From positions 157,126 to 221,125 of the forward strand of contig FN648038.1 of the NCBI GenBank assembly GCA_000310025.1: a DNA stretch of 64,000 nucleotides. The letters are read 5' to 3'. The stretch comes from Ectocarpus siliculosus. Taxonomy: Eukaryota; Sar; Phaeophyceae; Ectocarpales; Ectocarpaceae. The translations under genes and the position numbers were made by a program. Positions 1 to 12,713 of the stretch are shown here, one piece after another. How positions within the stretch are numbered: position 1 is the stretch's first letter; the number at the start of each line of letters is the position of its first letter. The notes beneath the pieces are model-generated. The model did no database searches. It was given only the letters and a program-made list of their open reading frames with translations, and was not told the DNA's origin.

Positions 1-423
1 CCCTGACTGGATTCAGCTGGCTTGTTAGCATAGAAATAGAGAGGGGTGACGAGTTTCAAGGGAATAACTATGCCCGTTAGGTGTCCCGAGAGGGGCTTTC
101 TCCGTCAGTGTCTCACTCTATCCCTAGTCATCTATTATCAGAAATATTGATGAAGAAATCCGTTACTTGTGATTGGTCACCAGGCAACTGCATCTCCGAT
201 ATCGTCGGGGCCATCATCGGCATCCCCAAATTGTAGTACAGATTTGCATTCCACCAAACAACGGGATGTAGCGTTGATATCTGCTTGGAATGGGTACGAG
301 TACCGGTTTCACGTTCGAAGAAACCTCACGTCAACGGTGCTTCGCCATCGAAACCTGGACTCTGTTGTATTGCCACTGTAATACTCCCAGCAGTGAAGAC
401 GGCAGAGAAGCCACGTGTCATAC
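1..423 (-). other. Start of intron 1 of the left-edge glycosyltransferase-like gene
   Basis: This stretch follows the GTATGA donor of the exon at 424-774 on the minus strand. In the paralogue at 25 kb the matching first intron is about 800 bases, so the second exon is expected beyond the window edge. I see no coding segment resembling the paralogue's exon 2 here. Confidence 0.6.
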
Positions 424-774
424 CTCCGGAAGCAGACCTCCTCCAACAACCTTGGTACGCCGAAAGCACGTTGATGCATGACGTGGTATCCGAGGTAGTG
501 GGTCCGCATTGCCAACAGCCTCTGCTCTGTAGATCACCAGGTCCATGCCCTTCCGCGTGTTTTCGGAGCAGGTCGTAGGCCACTTCGACAGCGATAGCAT
601 CGCATCGTTTACGTCACCATCGTATACCGGAACGACGACGGCCAATACATTGCCATGCCAATCTTGAGCAGGGTAGTATGTATATGACCAACGGGAGAGC
701 AGGTTCGGGTACAGCATCCACACGCCCAAGGTACAGAAGCTTGAAGCTATGGCGGATAGCAAGGCGTACCGCAT
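424..774 (-). CDS. Glycosyltransferase-like protein, first exon only (gene cut by window edge)
   Basis: The ATG at 774 opens a 117-codon exon ending at a CCGGAG|GTATGA donor in phase 0, exactly as in the paralogue at 24653-25018. A hydrophobic stretch near residues 6-26 looks like a type II signal anchor. It is followed by LAVVVPVYDGD, the SKWP motif, the MDLVIY segment and a terminal LLPE, all shared with the paralogue. I chose the Met at 774 because it aligns with the paralogue's start; the frame stays open upstream to 1092, so a longer N-terminus is possible. The family role (Golgi glycosyltransferase) is inferred from the full paralogue. The rest of the gene lies to the left of the window. 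Confidence 0.75.
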
Positions 775-3094
775 TTTCGTCCTGGGTGCTTCGGAGAGAC
801 TCGATGATCCCGGACCCAGGGCAACCGTTGTCCCCGGCTCTTGAGTATCAGGTCGAAGAGAAATATTGTCGACGAGACTCGACTTACTACCGTTGTTGTC
901 CTCGGAGTACCGTTTAGAGACCCTGGGTACGAACAGCAGCCAATGCGTCAGACATGCAGAGAAAGGGAGTAGCGTCAGACATGCAGAGGAAGGGAGTATC
1001 CACCGCATGAGGGTACAACAGCTCTGATCGCAAACATAATGCGATGGATGCGGTCTGCGTTGCCCATGCGTATTGGCAGACGTGAATGGCATATGCAGCT
1101 GAAAGCAACACGAGCTCGTCCGATTTGGCTATTTGCACTCCGCGATGGTGCTGTATTCGTCGTTGGCAATCAAGTGGTGATACGCCCTACAGTAGTATTT
1201 GTCACCGGGGGATATTGCCACCGACGGCCTCCAGCAGATGGTGCTGATTGGGGATGGTTTTGGCCCAAGAGCTTGTCTCGGCACCCGTTCCTGCCCCTTT
1301 TCTTGTGAACATGCCACCCTGCCTCGGGGTGAAAATGGAGGGTCTTATTGAAAACACTTCCAAGTGGTCGATGCACAGGTGAATTCGATGGTCACGTTAT
1401 TGGTCAAATTTTTCGCCGAATGACGACAGTTGCACCACCAACATATTCCAGGTCTCGATATTCTGCGTGCCTCCCCAGCCAGGTCGCGTGCTCTTCGTTA
1501 TGTGAGAGAGATCGCGCCCGATATGGAGGATGGTCCTTGTTCGACATCGAATTGCCGGTTGTTTCCAAGTTGGGCAGCCTAGTTGGAAGGACACACCACG
1601 ATACACACACTGCCAAGCGCATTGACAGACCTCGCGTCTGGAATACCACAATTGCTACAGTTTACCCCTTGCATCTCATCCTACAGGGTTTGTGTGGTAT
1701 TCATTTCAGAAAGTCATGGTTTACCATGACGTCATCCCGCTAACGGCGTCGGTTGGGTCTGCTTCGTAATTTGAGCTACTCGGAGTCTCGGCCAGCCGAT
1801 GCCCGAGTATGGATGTGCACGGTCGTCATCGAAGTTGTCGTACAAGCCTCGGAGGGAGGATTCACGTCATATTCATGGGTTCTGGTACATCTCCGGCCGT
1901 TTGCCCTCATTGAACGCCAATGCGAACACGAAATACTGCATGACGCCTCCTACCATCAACATCGGGGGAAAATGACATCTGGGATACACCATATCTCAGG
2001 GCGGCATTTCGCCTATTGATCGAAATGGTGGTCGCTCACACCAAACCACCGATGCCCGAGGAAACCAGGCCACTTTCGAGTTCTTGGCTCAAGGTTGTCT
2101 GGGCTTTTGGAACAAGCTTTTTCCATGGATGGCAACTCGCGTTTGACCTCGGCTACATGTTATATCTGAGTGGACGGTTTTGTCGTCATTGATTGTTTGG
2201 CTTTTCTTCCGTATAAGCAAATCCTTGGAAAAATCAAATCCGTTGTTTGGGAACAATAGAGTTGTACTGATGCCTGGTGGAGCACACCACTCTCTCTACT
2301 GCTACGGGTTCGTTTGTTGCAACTCTTGAAAGTGAATACCCAAGAAATGTATTCAAACGCTGTATCGCTCCATCAGATGTTTTGCCTTTTGAAAGTCGCT
2401 GCATCCTCCTCTCGATCTGTCGTCTTGTTTCTCACACGATTCCGGGATTGACGTTGGGTTCTCAAGTACGAGTTGAACAATCCTCGCCAGACGAGCGACA
2501 AACGAGGAGAAAGCCCTATCGAATATCGGAGTCGGGTTTGATTCCTGAACGCTATTGTCAAAACACCCAGGTATTTCAAGTTCTTGGTCAGGTTCAACGG
2601 TTATGCGTGTCTCCGATATCTATCATCACCACCATCGAGCTGCATCGCTCAGATTGGAGTCGTCTATGTCCATAGGAGAGGCTGAAGCTGATGCAGACGA
2701 CGAGGTCTCAAGGCAAAGCAATCCTTGCTGTGATCAGCTCTTTTTCTGTGCATGGGTTAAGGCCGTCTTTGTGGAAGGCGTTTGGGTGGAAATGGCGGGA
2801 TTATCGATCCTTGCGTTGCATCGCCTGCGTTGGGCATCGCAGCAAAGGGTTCATCGTGTGCCGCCGGTGCCGCTCAGTGTGTTTCGAACAAGTCTCCTGC
2901 CCAATCTCCCCGGACGAAAGAGGCATGTTGGGCGTATTTGTTCCGAGGTTGTGGTGCCGTTGGACAGTCTTCTTCTCCGCTTTTGTCGAGAACCTCAGAT
3001 AAGCCTCCAACCCTCCCGATGCAACAAGAAACACTCTTACGTATTCGGTGGGTTCACTCCGACCGACGGGGTCTCCCACACTTTCTACATTTTC
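775..3094. other. Intergenic stretch, no supported gene
   Basis: Short open frames occur on both strands but none shows a recognisable domain or consistent splice signals. The part next to 775 is probably the 5' flank of the left-edge gene. Apart from the 27-base duplication at 945-998 I see no organised feature. Confidence 0.4.
945..998. repeat. 27-base tandem duplication
   Basis: Two adjacent copies (945-971 and 972-998) beginning GCGTCAGACATGCAGAG differ by about one base. They lie about 170 bases upstream of the start codon of the left-edge gene, in its presumed 5' region. The length is a multiple of three and the frame that runs into that gene stays open through both copies. Confidence 0.8.
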
Positions 3095-3420
3095 CCAAAC
3101 GACCCATGGGTGACCCATGGGTGACCCATGGGTGACCCACGGGCACTTTGTTGCCCATGGGCGGCCAATGAGAGCCCTACCGAAGCTGCGTACTCCTAAA
3201 CAACAGATTATCTGCTTTTGAACGGGCACTACAGCGTCTAATAACCCTAACGCTAACCGTAAGCCTAACCCCAAGCCCATACGATACGTGCTACGTTGGC
3301 GCTGGTGGCTAAGTTCTAGGTTGATATGCCGGTGGCGAAGGTTTAGGTTGAAGTGCCATGTGGTGGGCACTTCATGGGCCGCCCATGGGTGACCCATGGG
3401 TGTCCCACGGGCGGTTTAAC
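3095..3420. repeat. CCCATGGG-bounded element with telomere-like core
   Basis: About three and a half copies of the 11-mer CCCATGGGTGA occupy 3103-3137, and two related copies with CACGGGCGG sit at 3379-3415 at the other end. Because CCCATGGG is itself palindromic the ends behave as inverted and direct repeats at once. The centre holds the telomere-like run listed separately. Size (about 320 bases) and repeated ends resemble a small non-autonomous element; no coding capacity was seen. Confidence 0.6.
3241..3276 (+). repeat. Degenerate telomere-type repeat (TAACCC-like)
   Basis: The run reads as hexamers TAACCC, TAACGC, TAACCG, TAAGCC, TAACCC followed by CAAGCCC, i.e. a decayed (CCCTAA)n tract of six units. 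It sits in the middle of the CCCATGGG element. An internal telomeric tract can come from break repair or from capture by a transposable element. Confidence 0.6.
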
Positions 3421-4370
3421 AAAACTGTCAGTAGTGTGGGAAATTGGACCGACCCAACATCGCACATGTCGGTTCATGCCTATCAAAGCAGCCACCGAAG
3501 ACGAACTCCACCCTGACAGCAAAAATATATAGCAAAATTGATACTCGCAACATCGCCTCTGGTCTCAAGTGGGACAACCACTTCGCCCTTGCTACCTACC
3601 CCCGTGTGGGCGCCTGCTATCCGAAGAAAACTCGCGACCGGCATTAGTGAGAAAAAATTGGGAAAACTCCTACAATAGTTCTTTCCTTGATTAATCACGT
3701 GCCAGTTTTCGGCGATCTACCACCAAAGCTTTGTGAGAGTAGAGGTGCCTTCGAGGCAGTTGTATTCCTCGCGAAAAGGGCGCTCTTCGCGATGTCGAAC
3801 CGTCTCGTAAAGCTGCCGCGAATGATTCTCCAAGTTAGATGGCGCCTTTTCGTTGGCCGTTTTCGCTTCTTCCGTGTATCCATCCCCGTGATTCGTGCTT
3901 GGGATCGGGAAGTTTTTCCAGACAGTGTCAATCTCTGGCTAAGACAGTGCCGTGTACTTGTCTCCACATGCATGCTCGATCTACTTGTCACGATCGGTGC
4001 ATGGGTGAAACGGTGTGAAGCGGTGCATTTTCCATCCATCCGACAAATAGGTGGTTTCGGCAGTCAGAGTTAATGAGCTTCGTTGTGTGTGCGGCACGAC
4101 CTCCTCGGTTATGCGGAGTTCAACGATCTTCGGTTTCACAACATATGGTAGGACGCTTCTTGAAATTATTCGAGTTTTTTAATCATTCCGTCGGCTGGCC
4201 CTTTGTTTTCTGACCCACTAGTTTTCCGCGAATGGAAGTTCACCAAGGCTACGCCAGATTCCTGACAGAAGCAACATTGTAAAAGAGAACGGCGTTCCGC
4301 CAACAAACGAAACAGTTTGAACGCAGAGTCCAGATTTACACGTACGCAGCCTTGTTGCATTGTATGGGAG
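3421..4370. other. Intergenic stretch, no supported gene
   Basis: Both strands carry an open frame of about 115-128 codons around 3690-4070, but neither shows a known motif and each is the shadow of the other. I see nothing else. Confidence 0.35.
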
Positions 4371-4815
4371 GGTGTACTCATAGTCGTGCATGCCGTAGTC
4401 GTTTGACCATTCACCTCGCATCCCTACAAAGCCGGGACGGAGCACGCCGGGTTCTCACCGGACCAGGCCCTCACATCACCAAGCGCGAAGCGCCGTGAGG
4501 TATTTGGCGAGTCGCATGAAGGGTGAGCTGCATCCTGCTAAGGGTGTTCGGCATCTTGTGCTTACTTCCTTGCGTACGGATGACAGCTACGTATGACTTA
4601 ATTTATTTTCTGGTGCTTTCACTTCCAGAGACAGTTGTAAGCACTGTGTAACTGCCTCGAGGAAGCTTGATCATTTTAACACAACGTGGTGCGATCATCC
4701 CCCGTTGCTCGGAGTGAAGTTTCTCCACCCCGCACAACATGATCTACTCGACCACCATTATGGTTACCGCCAAAAAAAAAAAACGAGGTAAAAAAAAAAA
4801 AAACGGTAACCTGGG
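4371..4815 (+). repeat. Dispersed repeat R1, copy 1
   Basis: The sequence from GTGTACTCATAGTCGTG through the poly-A-interrupted end near 4815 matches, in reverse complement, 30178-30616. Shared landmarks include the CATGCCGTAGTCGTTTGACC segment, the CTCACATCACCAAGCGC segment, the GAGACAGTTGTAAGCAC segment and a purine-rich A-tract. In reverse orientation its 5' part contains TGGTCTAACGACTACGG-like sequence resembling a tRNA A box, so a tRNA-derived SINE is possible. No protein is encoded. Confidence 0.75.
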
Positions 4816-5739
4816 TTGCCGAGTTCAGAAAGGAATTTGCCTTTTTTTAAAAGGTGGTTCCCAGGGGAGGAAACCCCATTCCGGTTGTAAACCCCGGGGG
4901 GGGGGGGGGGGCGATATAAAAACGAATGAAAAAATCCGTCTTAGAGAGCGCCCGGTGAACCAGATTGATTCGCGTTCAATCAGTTTGTGGAGTGGGGAGC
5001 ACACGTGGAGAGCGGCGGCTACGCGTCATTGCATGCAAAAGGTCCGGAAGATTGGTCAGTTTTCGGGCTGCTGCATGCATCTCCGTAGAGTTCACGAGAA
5101 CACCTCTAGAAATGTTTCCGGTTGCCTGCTGCTGTTGTCATGGCATGCCGAGTCACCCGCACACCGCACCGGTAGGCTCTGGCATTTTCGAGCAGTTGGT
5201 TCGCTGTGGCGTGCTATGGCCGTGGGCAACTGAAGCGTACATTTCTGCGGCTGAAGCACACTTTTCTGCGCTTGTTCACACCAGAAAGTTCCGCGGGGAC
5301 ATGGATCAATTTTTTCAAGCACCTCAATCTCCCGCTACAGCGCTTAATCACACAACGATATGTATGCGGTAGAACGGGAGTGCTCAACCAAGCTCGTACG
5401 ATTTGTCCAAAAATATATATCTTGAGGTTGCTTGTGTTTCCTAGGGCTTAAGTCGGAGATAATGGGATATGGAGTGTATTTACCGAGCATTCGGCGGGGG
5501 CACCACATGGGATGAGAATCTACAAGGACAATATTTGACCTGTGACCTGTGACATAAAAACACACAGAAACCATATAGTCTATCGCTGGACGAAAAATAC
5601 ACGATCTTCACGGAGCCCCGGGACACACTAGCAGGGGACAAGCGGCAGCGTGGAGGCTGGCGTAGCCCAACAATTCGTGATTTTTCGTACAGCTCGTTGT
5701 GGTTGATCATACAATAATAGTAGTAGTACTGCCGTTATT
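4816..5739. other. Intergenic stretch with homopolymer tracts
   Basis: The left part (to about 4915) contains a run of 16 G and several T and A runs that look partly like poor base calls. The rest has no recognised gene or repeat. Confidence 0.35.
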
Positions 5740-6265
5740 AGTGCGCATCATGGCAGCACCCATCGTTGATTTCGCACCCAGTGGTGTAAGGGCACCGGGG
5801 TGCGCAATAAAAAACTAGTAGCGGTTGATTGCATTGCATTTGTTTCCGCACCGTTCCGCACCGACCATTACCGGCGTTCACGCACTGGGTGCAATATGAA
5901 ACCTGTGGGTATGAGACATGGGACGTAAATTGCTTGCTTCCGCAAGGAATAGGTACCCATCTTGGGCCATGCACTGTACCGCACGGCTGTGAGGGTGCCG
6001 GTAGATATCACTTGGGGCGTCATACCTTTCATAAAAGAATATCGTGCTGTCGAAGGTGTGCGCGTAGACTCAAAAGCACCGAATAATCACACGGCCGTGA
6101 TTTCTTCCGTATCCTATCGGTGTCATCGCACCGGGAGTGAGTGCGTTCGAAATCTACATAACCAAACATGTGACGAAATTATTTACCTGGTTTTGTTTTT
6201 CCGCACCGGTATCTGTGATACGGCACCCATCGGTGTCATAGCACCGGTGTGCGATACACAGTCAG
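5740..6265. repeat. Scattered CACCGG/GTGCG repeat motifs
   Basis: Motifs such as GCACCGGGGTGCGCAATA, TTCCGCACCG and CACCGGTGTGCGATAC recur with variations at about 5776, 5850, 6130, 6200 and 6240, in both orientations. They share the CACCGG...GTGCGAT vocabulary of the hairpin elements at 9.7, 10.6 and 31-32 kb. I read them as decayed copies of the same short inverted-repeat family. Confidence 0.45.
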
Positions 6266-9200
6266 GAGAGGAATGACAAGTTGTCAACATGATCGCACGC
6301 CATACACGCACTTTTGCGTCAGGTGACCACATTCCTTCGGGCGTGTTTCTTCAAATTCCTCTGTGACCTGCTCGTATTGTACATACTTTGCAAATACTTC
6401 TTTCAGTTTCTCAATGACAGACAGTCTAAAACGAGTGGGGTCTGTGATGGCGAAATATCTTCAGGGATCGGTGCTTGTGTATCTTCAGGAGTCGACTGTC
6501 CATCGGGAGTGCACACGGAGCATGCATCAAATCTCAACACAGGAAGCGAAGCACCACCGTCAGTTAATGACTCTTCCTACATATCCACATATATATGCAT
6601 ATGAACTTTTATTTACACCCCCTTTTGTATTGTCGAGCGGTCATTTTGTTACTCTCCCAGAGGGCCCTCTCTCTGTCCCGCGTTCGGAGCCACGTTCGCC
6701 CAGTTTTCGGCCACCAGGCCCTCCGTTGGCGGCAGGTGAGGGTTCAGGTGTTAGGGGTTGGGTTGGGTCGGCCACGGGTGTGTGATACATCCCTCGTGCT
6801 GAGCTACGATTGATTCAACGTCCGGTCAGACCAAACAGAACATTGACTGCAATACGTATGTAGAGCTATTCAAAGATACTGGTACAACGCAGACGTTGTA
6901 TGCATAGTCTAATAAGAGACGCCGAAAACTGATGAGAATATTCTTCAGAACTAGAATAATAGACCAAATGAAGACAAAAGAAACGATTGTGTTCGGCAGC
7001 ATCGACATGACAGAGAGCGCGCGAGTGCAGAGCGCCAAGTTTTGTGGCACACACACGCATGGCAGTCTTAACTGTAAGTAGCGGTTTTGGCTGTCGAGAC
7101 AAAAACCACACACAATGCACCAAAATGCTGTGAAAGAAGAGTAACGCGGCACACTCCCCGCGTCATGCTCATCACCCTTTTTCCTCGTTCTGGGGTCCTG
7201 GACGATCCCCTTGGGTACATAAACGGGGCGGCGCTTCCATTTCCCAACAAGAAACTGTCTTCTACTTTTGGCGGCCAGATTTTGAGAATGACATGGCACG
7301 AAGCAGTCTAGCCTGCAGTAGCTGTGTGCTACAGTAGAAGTAACTGTACCTGTCGCTGTTGGAGGGTGTTCAGTGTCCTCTCCAAATCTCATACACGACT
7401 GACTACAATTCATAACTCATTGTCGGCGGGCGAAGAAGCATGACTACTGCTGTGGGGATAGGGCAGCTAAAACATCCCGCCTGCTACACAAAGCACAACA
7501 AGTCAAAGAAGGATAATAATAAGGTGTTACGACATCACTCACTCTCAGTGTGAAGCGCCCGGTGTTGCCCTCAGTTCAGTTCAAATTCTCTCCTCCCTCC
7601 CGAGACGCTTTCAGGAGGCGGGCCACCACCTCAGTGCGCGTGCGTTGACGGTGCCTGGTGTGTGGTAGGGCTGGCGTTACGGGCGTGTAAAAGTTTGGGG
7701 GGGATCCAGATTAATTGTGACCTTTCGCCGGCAAGAAATTTTCTCTTCATCAGGTTGTAGTTGTTGTTGTCTTCACATTAAACTCATGTCAGTTGCTAAT
7801 CCCAAAATCTACCGAAGACGCGGTCCGTGGTCACAAAAATTGTTGGTTTGGACGTGTGATCAATTACACACGCCCATTGATCACACGGACAGACATTTTT
7901 TTCTTGCCGGAACCAAAGGCTGTACGAGGGAGAGAGGCTTCTCTTGCCCACATCAATACCTATCGGTTGGGAAACATGCGACGAAAAAGAGTTATCCGGC
8001 AACAACCCAGCAGACGAGGGGCGTTAGCAAACCCATCGTCCAAATCTGCGACACCTGTGACACAGATACAGATGTTTCATATAATCTTCCAACTGGTCTG
8101 TCCAAGAAAATGTGATCGAATGTCCAGGCGGAAAACTACAAATGTAGACGGCGAAACTGCGACAAATCGGACAGCCGACACTCGCAGGGGTCCCCATCGG
8201 AAATATGAAGTCGGAGGCAAGTATTGGTAACCACAAGAGGATGGATACATAGTGCGTGTAGATACGGTAGAAGATGTTGCACAGGCTCCCCTTCAGAAAA
8301 CAAGGATCCGGCGTTGGATGGAAAAAAAACGTGTGTGGTCTTGTGCATGTTATGGCCAGATTCATCATTTTTTTTATTTTTCGATATTTTCTGAGAGGGT
8401 GGGGTCGCAAGGGTCCGCCGGATGAACATGTCATCGAGCAAGTACGTGGCACATTCAATTTGTAGCCCAAAACCCAAAACTCCTGCAGTCTCCTCTTCGA
8501 CACTGCACTCTGGCCAACCCACATCATCCCGGATCCGGCAATTCCCGTCCTCACGATCTGGAAGGACTGGTTGCTCGGGTTGTCCTCGGGTACGAGCCGG
8601 CTGCATAATATGTACATATTACAGGACAAAACGATTCTTCCTGTGCTACACGAACGATCATTTCAGCCTGCCCACGGGCAAGAGTTTTGTGTGATCGAAT
8701 TTTGCTGCCGTGCGTGGGTACTGCGGGATGTTTGACAGCGTCGAACGAGCCCAGCTGATAGGTCAAGATTCACTTTCACCCGTGTCCCACATAGCCCGGG
8801 GTACTACTGCGGGTACTTTCTCCAGATTTATACTCGATTCTGAAACCCACATAACCCGAACTGAAGGGAAATGGGGCGAAGGGTCCTCTGACGGGCCCTT
8901 TCCTCCGCAGGAATGCCTCCGTTCTTTCCGTTCCAACCATAGGGTACCATCCTCTCTTCCCGCTCGGAAACAATACATTGCGAATGGTTGGCAGGCACAG
9001 CACGATTGAGCAAGCAGCGATGGTTGTGGGAGGCGGTGCGACTCAAGTAAGTCTCGCTCAAACGAACCCATATGTTGCTTCCTACAAAGTATGTTGTGCG
9101 GATGTGTGGCGGAGAGCTCGTGGCGGCGGAGAGCTCAGGGACACGTGCAACACACACAAAGCGTCGGTGCTTTTTTCTCTCGCTACAAAGACTGACATAT

Positions 9201-9277
9201 TTCGTTGGTCAGCCGCGGTTCGCGGTGGATGTCCATCTAAATTATAAAGCGAACCACGCGCGCCGCCGACCGAACGA
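6266..9277. other. Intergenic stretch, no supported gene
   Basis: The longest uninterrupted frames (a 195-codon frame at 6826-7413 minus and a 201-codon frame at 8024-8629 minus) have no recognisable domain, no paralogue in the window and no clear splice context. I treat them as chance frames. A short TTAGGGG/TTGGG-like stretch occurs near 6749. Confidence 0.35.
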
Positions 9278-9378
9278 CCATGGAAGGAATGAGCGCACGA
9301 CAGCAGTAACTAACGTGTCATGGTCATGGTGTCATGGAAGGAATGAGTGTACGACAGCAGTAACTAACGTGCCATGGT
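9278..9378. repeat. Tandem duplication of about 46 bases bounded by CCATGG
   Basis: Two copies of a unit starting CATGGAAGGAATGAG and ending ACTAACGTG-CATGG lie at about 9278-9323 and 9332-9378, separated by a few bases of CATGGT. They differ at three or four positions, mostly C/T. The palindromic CCATGG ends suggest slippage or a micro-element rather than a gene. Confidence 0.8.
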
Positions 9379-9675
9379 ACCTATAGTACATACAACAATG
9401 CACGGCGGCAAAGAAATTTGTTTTTACATTGCGCACATAGCGGTTTTACACAGCGCTTTGTTTTTACCGAGGGTTCGATCGTTGCACAGGAAGGTTTTTC
9501 TTTTTCTCTCTCTGATGTATGGCACAGCGATTCATCTCTACTGCACATACGACAGTAGTACTACCGTCGTCCTGCATTTACTTGTAGATCCGTTGAAGAG
9601 AGTTTGTATGCATACGATATAGTCTAGACGAGCAATTTATTTCGGTAGGTTTTTCGTTTGGCTCTTGAACCCTAT

Positions 9676-9815
9676 ACTTGTGGCGGAGAAATGGCACCGG
9701 TGGGGGAGATGGCACCAGGGTGAGCTATTAAAAACAGCAGTGACATGACTTATTTCGATTTCCGCACCGACCGGTGCCGGTGAAATCACACCGGGTGCGA
9801 TCTCTCCGACCCCCA
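9676..9815. repeat. GGTGCCATCTC-family inverted-repeat element
   Basis: The left end has GGCGGAGAAATGGCACCGG and GGGGAGATGGCACC. The right end has GACCGGTGCCGG, CACACCGGGTGCGATC and TCTCCGACCCC, i.e. the reverse complement of the same words. The right half can form a stem around ACACCGGGTG. It is likely a short non-autonomous inverted-repeat element; related copies are at 10583, 31261 and 31939. Confidence 0.6.
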
Positions 9816-10582
9816 AATCCAAGATTGATCTATTTTTGAGCTGCCGCCGGAAAGAGGTGCATGTATGTATGTGGGGACGGTGTCAGGGGGGCGCCGCTCC
9901 CTAATAATGTATGTACGCGAGGTTTCATTATTTTCATTTTTTATAGGTACACTACGGAAGTGCCGACCGTTCACGCAAACAAGCACACAACAAAAAAAAA
10001 GCAAGCCGCTACTATTGTAACCTACCCCACCTTACGCAACGAAACTATTGTCTGCGGCGTATTCGTAGAGGAAGAAAACGGGAGACATCCTGATACCGTA
10101 TGCAACAGTACCTCAGATCGAAACGACATCGTTTGTTGTCCTTGTTACGACTCGCACCAAAACAAACCACCGGATCATGAAAATCCATCTCGTAGAGCCC
10201 CGATCCCTTACCAGTATATATATACCTGTGGTAAATGGGGAAGAATCCTCAACGGCGACCGGCATGTGGCACTCAACTCGCGTATGTCTTGAATATATCG
10301 CTAACCATCCTTTAATACAGGAATGTTGATGCCCCGGTTTTCGTGCAGGCGAGGGAGTGGGCCCGGCTCAAATGTTTCATGCGTGGTGACAATGCACCCG
10401 CACCGAGATTCTGCCTGTGTTGTAGTCAGTTCGATCGTGACTCCCCCGTGCACGACCGATTGACTCCCGATGTTTTATGCAACATTGATCCGCTGAAGCC
10501 TGCGTTGTGTGTGCGTGGGTGGGTATGCTTACACCGCACATCATCTCCTTGTTACAAAATACTGGAACCAATGCTCAGACGC

Positions 10583-10687
10583 GGAGAAATGGCAACGGTC
10601 GGAGTGATGGTACCGGGGTGCAAAAAATATACCGAGGTATAGTCTAATGTTTTCAACAACGATCGCACCCCGTGCCATCTCTCCGTA
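10583..10687. repeat. GGTGCCATCTC-family inverted-repeat element, compact copy
   Basis: The left arm reads GCGGAGAAATGGCAACGG and on to GTACCGGGGTGC, and the right arm GCACCCCGTGCCATCTCTCCG is its approximate reverse complement. The loop of about 40 bases is AT-rich. This is the cleanest small copy of the family and would fold into one hairpin. Confidence 0.65.
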
Positions 10688-12713
10688 TTTTACCGTAGGG
10701 TCGACCCCGCGTCGTTTTCCTTTTTTTTTGTCTTTTTTCGCGTGGAGTGTCTCTTAAGGTTCAGGGACACTTTCGCACCATCCCCGGGGTCAACGGGGGC
10801 GTGCTATGCGTCAAAAGATGCGCCATGACAAGCACAACCGCTGCATATGAAAAACGGTGGACAAACAGGTGGCAGGAGCGTTCCAAATCTTGTTCTCATT
10901 CTTGTTTCACTCAAATTTGTTACAACTATAATGAAATATCAGCAACCTGGTCGACGGTGGTACGCTATGAATACACCACATGGTTCCCCTGAGCGTTATA
11001 CTGGTAGAAGTGCACAGCAACACGACGCAATATTTATTCTTCCACAGCAAACCGCGAATCGCGGCTTGCATCTCCCCTTGCCCCCCTACAGTTGACTTGA
11101 GATTCATAAGTCGAAAGAAGGTACCGTAAGAAAGAACGGGCCCGCAGTTCAGAAACAAACGTCAAGGTCGGGTCAAGGTTCAAGCTCTGATTTTGGCCCC
11201 CGAAAGCGGCCGAGTCCCCACATTTGTTCGTATATGAGAAATATGTTACGCGTGTATATTTCATCGCTTCCCTCCCCTTCGCTTGTACAAATTGGACCGC
11301 CCGAAACTGCTCAAGAGAGAATAGAGTGCACCTCATCCTTTCTTTGTGATCGACGATGTAACGCACCACTCAGATCTACCACCGTTGTGTTTCTCCTCCC
11401 TCGAAAGGAATCCCGCATACCCACACACGCAGCTGCACAGCCAGACCTCGCGGAGCACTCTGTTACTATTTTGTTGCTGCCGCCTTCCGGCGCGTTTTTT
11501 TGGGGGGGGCGGGGGAGGGTGGAATAAAAATGATACCCATGTTTTCCATCCACGGGGCACGTTTCCGAAACGTCTTTGAAGCGGCGACGACTGTGCCTTG
11601 ATCTGACGGCACATTCACAGGCCCAACCACAGGCTACCAGCCATGAAGGGCAAACCACGAACTTCCCGCCCAAAGAGGTATTGGCTGGTACACAACACAC
11701 TTCCGGTGGTTAAACAACCGACATGCTGTGAGGTCTTCGAGACACGAGTCACGCGTTCAACTCAGTATGCCTCAGAACGAGGAGATGCACGAGTTTTCAA
11801 CATTTTCTGGCTGGACCCAGGGGGCAATTTCGAATAGGTACTGATGGCAAGGAGAGAACAGAGAGTAAGAGGAAGGGGCACGTGCGCCCACGCTTCACGT
11901 TCATCGTCGACAACATGGAATCACACACACTACAGTAACGACAAAATATCATACGCGCTCAGAGTACGGAGCTAGTCACGTAACGAAAAACCTTTTATCA
12001 CAGACGGTACAACGGCAACATACATACTGGCAACCTCAAGTGATCACTCTCCCTGACGAACGATGAAATGCATATTGCAGCTTCCAACTGACCTACATGT
12101 AGACTACTGTACAGTACTTGGCGAATTTGCCTGCTTGACGCTGCGAATACTCGTTCATAGATGCACGCAAGTCTGGCTTTTTTTTGACATGGTGTACAAC
12201 CATGAATGCTACCTACGCTACAATGTTGAGAATAAATACGATATCGTATGAAGAACAGCCATCTCTGACCCTCCTATTGAACACTACAGCATATCCGTTC
12301 AAGTCATGATGCAGCGGAGCAATCCGATTGCAGCGGATCGACACTTAACCCCCTCGTGCGATTATTACCTACGCCGTTTCCTTCCACAACCTTCCACATC
12401 ACATATAATGCTGACAACAAATGGCGTGGGCCCTGCTCTACTGTCGGGCTCCAGGGGTACTCTATATCGCTTGTCGTTTGATCCACCACCACTGATCTGT
12501 TAGTCATTGTTGCCGACAGCGAACGGAAACGGATAGGAGAAGGATCTGCCGAGATGGACACACTGAAAATATTCCTGACACACTTAACGTGGGACAAAGA
12601 GATGTCAAACGCCAACCCTCCCCTCGTCCGTCGTTGCCACTAACTCAATCAGACAAACATGCAACTATATGATGCACACGGTAGCCAATTCAACGTTGTC
12701 ACTCAACGATCAC
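10688..12713. other. Intergenic stretch downstream of the 12-exon gene
   Basis: The right side is the 3' flank of the glycosyltransferase-like gene that stops at 12714. I see no further coding exon and no convincing terminator or polyadenylation pattern. Long frames at 11311-11700 run through low-complexity G/C tracts and lack motifs. Confidence 0.35.

Noticed and set aside
2555-3124. 189-codon plus-strand frame ending in the CCCATGGG repeats
   Set aside because: The overlapping second frame looks equally plausible, neither has a known motif, and the end runs into repeat sequence.
6826-7413. 195-codon minus-strand frame with hydrophobic stretches
   Set aside because: No domain, no splice context and no relative in the window; hydrophobicity alone is weak evidence.
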